From assembly GCA_015520535.1 (NCBI GenBank), contig WAPZ01000016.1, forward strand, positions 1 to 7,542: 7,542 bases of DNA, given 5' to 3'. Source of the DNA: Candidatus Heimdallarchaeota archaeon (GTDB lineage Archaea > Asgardarchaeota > Heimdallarchaeia > Hodarchaeales > S146-22). Position numbers and translations under genes: made by a program. Below are positions 6,032 to 7,542 of this stretch, one piece after another (position 1 is the first letter of the stretch; each line of letters begins with the position of its first letter). Under the pieces are notes generated by a model. That model did not search any database. It saw nothing but the letters and a program-made list of their open reading frames with translations, and had not been told where the DNA came from.

Positions 6032-7193
6032 ATATCCGACATTATCTCCAAGGCACTTTATTAGCATAAAGCACGAAGCATATAATGCACTGCCATATCC
6101 GTTGTCACATCAAAACAAGCTTTTTTTTTATTTAGCTCGAAATGGCATTTATCATTTATTTAAAAAGAAAAAAACTTCAGATTGGGATACCGTTTTAGTA
6201 CCTGATTATCATCATGGTAATGAAATCCGTGCAATCATAGCCGCAGGGTGGAAGGTACGCTTTTATCATATTGGGTGGGATTTGACATTTTCATTAAATG
6301 AAATCGAAGAACTTATTGATGATCATGTGAAGGGCATATTGGTTATTCACTATTTAGGATGGCCTCAGAAAGGAATTAATCAATTAAAACAAATTTGCAA
6401 TCGCAAAGGAATCTGGTTGCTGGAAGATTGTGCACTCGCCTTTTTGGCTGAATCAAGCTCGCAACCAGTTGGTACTGTTGGTGATTACGCGATTTTTTGT
6501 CTTTATAAAACGCTCCCTGTTCCAAATGGAGCAGTCCTCGCAAGCAATAAAGCGCAAAGCCTTCCTGAAAACGGTTCATTTGACTTACCGGGCAAGTTGA
6601 GCACATTATCCAGGTCTTTTCAATTGGGGATGGATTGGGTACGCTTAAAATCAGGTTTCCATTTAAATTCAATGAATCGAGTTAAGCAAAACATCGGTTC
6701 TCTTCTTACTCGCTTAAAATTAACGCGTGTTGGTGTTGGAGATTCAGGTTTTGATGTAAATGCAGCGAACTTGAGCATGTCAGATTTTGCTCAAAAAATT
6801 TTGATGAATTTGGATTATGTCCAAATTCGCTCTAAACGCAGAAAAAATTTTCAAATCTTACATCAATTTCTTAATGAAATAATTTCCACCCCATTTACGA
6901 CTTTGGGGCAGGGGACGTGCCCTTTATTTTATCCTATTTTGGTGAAAGATAAAATGGAATTTATACACAAAATGCATAAGAAAGGAATAATGGCAGTTCC
7001 TTTCTGGAATCATGGTCATGCATTTGCCCAGAAAAACGAATCTGAACCCTGTCGGTTTTTTCGGCGTCATTTGGCTGAGCTGCCTTTACATCAAGATTTG
7101 GATGCAAAGCATTTGGAATACATTGCCTCTTGTGTAAAAGAAGAGGCTTATCTGTTGATTAAAGAAATGCCGAAGAAGTATTATGGAAACTGA
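6018..7193 (+). CDS. DegT/DnrJ/EryC1/StrS-type PLP-dependent aminotransferase, divergent
   Basis: A 391-residue fold-type I PLP enzyme. Seen: LARNGIYHLF (39-48) where family members bind the cofactor phosphate; TVLVPDYHHGNEIRAIIAAG (58-77); GILVIHYLGWPQ (106-117); LLEDCALAF (134-142), with D137 as the expected PLP-ring Asp; GDYAIFCLYKTLPVPNGA (155-172), with K164 as the expected Schiff-base lysine; and C-terminal ELPLHQDL (354-361), typical of sugar aminotransferases. The Asp and Lys are in place, so the enzyme is probably active. The N-terminus departs from the usual sugar aminotransferase start, and the stretch 185-255 after the lysine resembles nothing I recall. Family knowledge: these enzymes transaminate keto-sugars bound to nucleotides, using Glu or Gln. 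Here the likely product is an amino sugar, or another amino precursor, for the polysaccharide. GTG start at 6018 with AAAAAGG upstream; overlaps the previous gene by 14 bases and the next by 11. Confidence 0.83.
   Translation: MFIPEYPTLSPRHFISIKHEAYNALPYPLSHQNKLFFYLARNGIYHLFKKKKTSDWDTVLVPDYHHGNEIRAIIAAGWKVRFYHIGWDLTFSLNEIEELIDDHVKGILVIHYLGWPQKGINQLKQICNRKGIWLLEDCALAFLAESSSQPVGTVGDYAIFCLYKTLPVPNGAVLASNKAQSLPENGSFDLPGKLSTLSRSFQLGMDWVRLKSGFHLNSMNRVKQNIGSLLTRLKLTRVGVGDSGFDVNAANLSMSDFAQKILMNLDYVQIRSKRRKNFQILHQFLNEIISTPFTTLGQGTCPLFYPILVKDKMEFIHKMHKKGIMAVPFWNHGHAFAQKNESEPCRFFRRHLAELPLHQDLDAKHLEYIASCVKEEAYLLIKEMPKKYYGN
7172..7178 (+). promoter_or_regulatory. Ribosome binding site of the broken glycosyltransferase gene
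   Basis: GAAGAAG, 4 bases before the ATG at 7183, lies within the end of the aminotransferase gene and fits coupled translation. Confidence 0.4.
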
Positions 7194-7473
7194 GGGGCAG
7201 AAAATTATTATAGCCCATGTCATTCACAATATCTGTCTTGCCGGCACTGAGCTCAATGTGATTAAGCAAGTGAACGCATTGGACCGCAATTTTTTTAAGC
7301 CGGTAATCATTTCTCTTTCGGATCGTCAAGGAACCGCTGAGGAATTAATCGCATCCGAATATGGATCAGGTATGGTTCTGGCCAGGCCTGCTGTCCGGAA
7401 TGCGGGAACGTGTATCCTATCTATGATCACCGTAAACCGCGGCGATGGCGTCATCTGGATACCTGCCAGATGA
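7183..7473 (+). pseudogene. N-terminal fragment of a GT4-type glycosyltransferase, broken near 7360-7371
   Basis: The reading frame runs from ATG 7183 to TGA 7471-7473 (96 codons), but only about the first 58-60 residues look like protein. Seen: IIIAHVIHNICLAGTELNVI (8-27), the glycine-containing first loop of GT-B family 4 glycosyltransferases, then QVNALDRNFFKPVIISLSDR (29-48) and TAEELI. Family knowledge: complete GT4 enzymes have about 350-420 residues and a C-terminal donor-binding domain, none of which is present. From about 7371 the same DNA encodes transposase zinc-finger sequence in a different frame, so the tail of this frame is an out-of-frame readthrough. The start overlaps the aminotransferase stop by 11 bases, which argues that the gene was a regular operon member before it was interrupted. 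It may instead be intact in the genome if the junction is an assembly error. Resemblance to the TIGR03088/Stp2 sugar transferases is possible but cannot be settled from 60 residues. Confidence 0.7.
7360..7381 (+). repeat. Imperfect 11-bp tandem repeat at the glycosyltransferase/transposase junction
   Basis: TATGGATCAGG (7360-7370) is followed directly by TATGGTTCTGG (7371-7381), 9 of 11 bases identical. The first copy reads YGSG in the glycosyltransferase frame, while the second reads YGSG in the transposase frame. Removing one copy would place the two coding segments in the same frame. Confidence 0.7.
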
Positions 7474-7542
7474 AGACCTGGCTGGTTTGTTCGGTTCCTC
7501 GTGTTTCCTGTCCTGAGCATTGTGTCATTACCATTGCTACGC
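7371..7542 (+). mobile_element. ISL3-family transposase N-terminal fragment, truncated at both visible ends
   Basis: Seen, in the frame of codons starting at 7371: YGSGQACCPECG, then YPIYDHRKPRRWRHLDTCQ and SVPRVSCPEHC, open to the window edge (57 codons). Family knowledge: CPxCG, a WRHLDxxQ segment and VPRVxCPEH make up the zinc-finger N-terminal domain of ISL3-family DDE transposases (zf-ISL3), which normally begins some 40-50 residues after the start codon. Here that lead-in, the start codon and the IS terminal inverted repeat are all missing. A TGA lies in this frame at 7338, and no ATG, GTG or TTG occurs between it and the finger. The catalytic domain would lie to the right of the window. 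In-frame Cys 7521-7523 sits where a Gly (PEHG) is common. G+C is 53% (92 of 172 by hand count), above its neighbours. This is a remnant or chimera rather than a clean insertion. Confidence 0.82.

Noticed and set aside
6376..6672. Minus-strand 98-codon frame inside the aminotransferase gene
   Set aside because: Antisense to the PLP-lysine region, which is clearly coding on the + strand.
7382..7473. C-terminal part of the 96-codon frame as genuine protein
   Set aside because: The same bases encode a convincing ISL3 zinc finger in another frame, so this tail is readthrough of the wrong frame.
7326..7520. Minus-strand 64-codon frame at the right end
   Set aside because: Crosses the glycosyltransferase/transposase junction and is antisense to zinc-finger codons.
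1..7542. Exosortase gene, PEP-CTERM protein, CRISPR array, tRNA or rRNA
   Set aside because: None was found on either strand; the exosortase association rests only on the families of neighbouring genes.

Overview
The window reads as the interior of a surface or exopolysaccharide biosynthesis locus from a Gram-negative bacterium. Most of it is A+T-rich; single 60-base lines that I counted by hand run about 32-40% G+C. Every gene is on the + strand. Gaps are 47 bases or less, and two junctions overlap (6018-6031 and 7183-7193), so the block looks like one operon transcribed from outside the window. The gene content is a FemAB-like protein of the PEP-CTERM/exosortase-associated type, a WbpP-like epimerase and a TIGR03087-like glycosyltransferase. 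That combination resembles exosortase-linked exopolysaccharide clusters in proteobacteria and some other Gram-negative phyla. No exosortase or PEP-CTERM substrate gene lies in the window, so the link rests on gene families only. I cannot name a genus.

Layout: 1-888, FemAB-like GNAT protein with its 5' end cut by the window edge (the frame is open from base 1). 920-1891, SDR-type NAD-dependent UDP-sugar epimerase. 1927-2394, four-helix membrane protein, possibly a degenerate VanZ-like protein. About 2397-3656, GT-B glycosyltransferase. 3704-4888 and 4904-6031, two consecutive CelD/BcsL-type GNAT proteins. 6018-7193, divergent DegT/DnrJ/EryC1-type PLP aminotransferase. 7183 to about 7370, only the N-terminus of a GT4-type glycosyltransferase. 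About 7371-7542, part of an ISL3-family transposase N-terminal domain in a different frame, running off the right edge.

Proposed joint role (inference): the epimerase supplies a UDP-HexNAc or related sugar, the aminotransferase adds an amino group to a sugar precursor, the three GNAT/FemAB-fold proteins acylate amino groups on sugars or transfer aminoacyl groups, and the glycosyltransferases assemble the repeat unit at the inner membrane.

The most unusual place is the right end. Glycosyltransferase sequence changes within a few bases into zinc-finger transposase sequence with higher G+C (53% by hand count). There is no IS end and no transposase start, and an imperfect 11-bp tandem repeat sits exactly at the switch. 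This is either a rearranged IS remnant that broke the glycosyltransferase gene or an assembly chimera. I see no RNA genes, CRISPR array, convincing promoter or terminator. No stretch over 300 bases lacks a gene.
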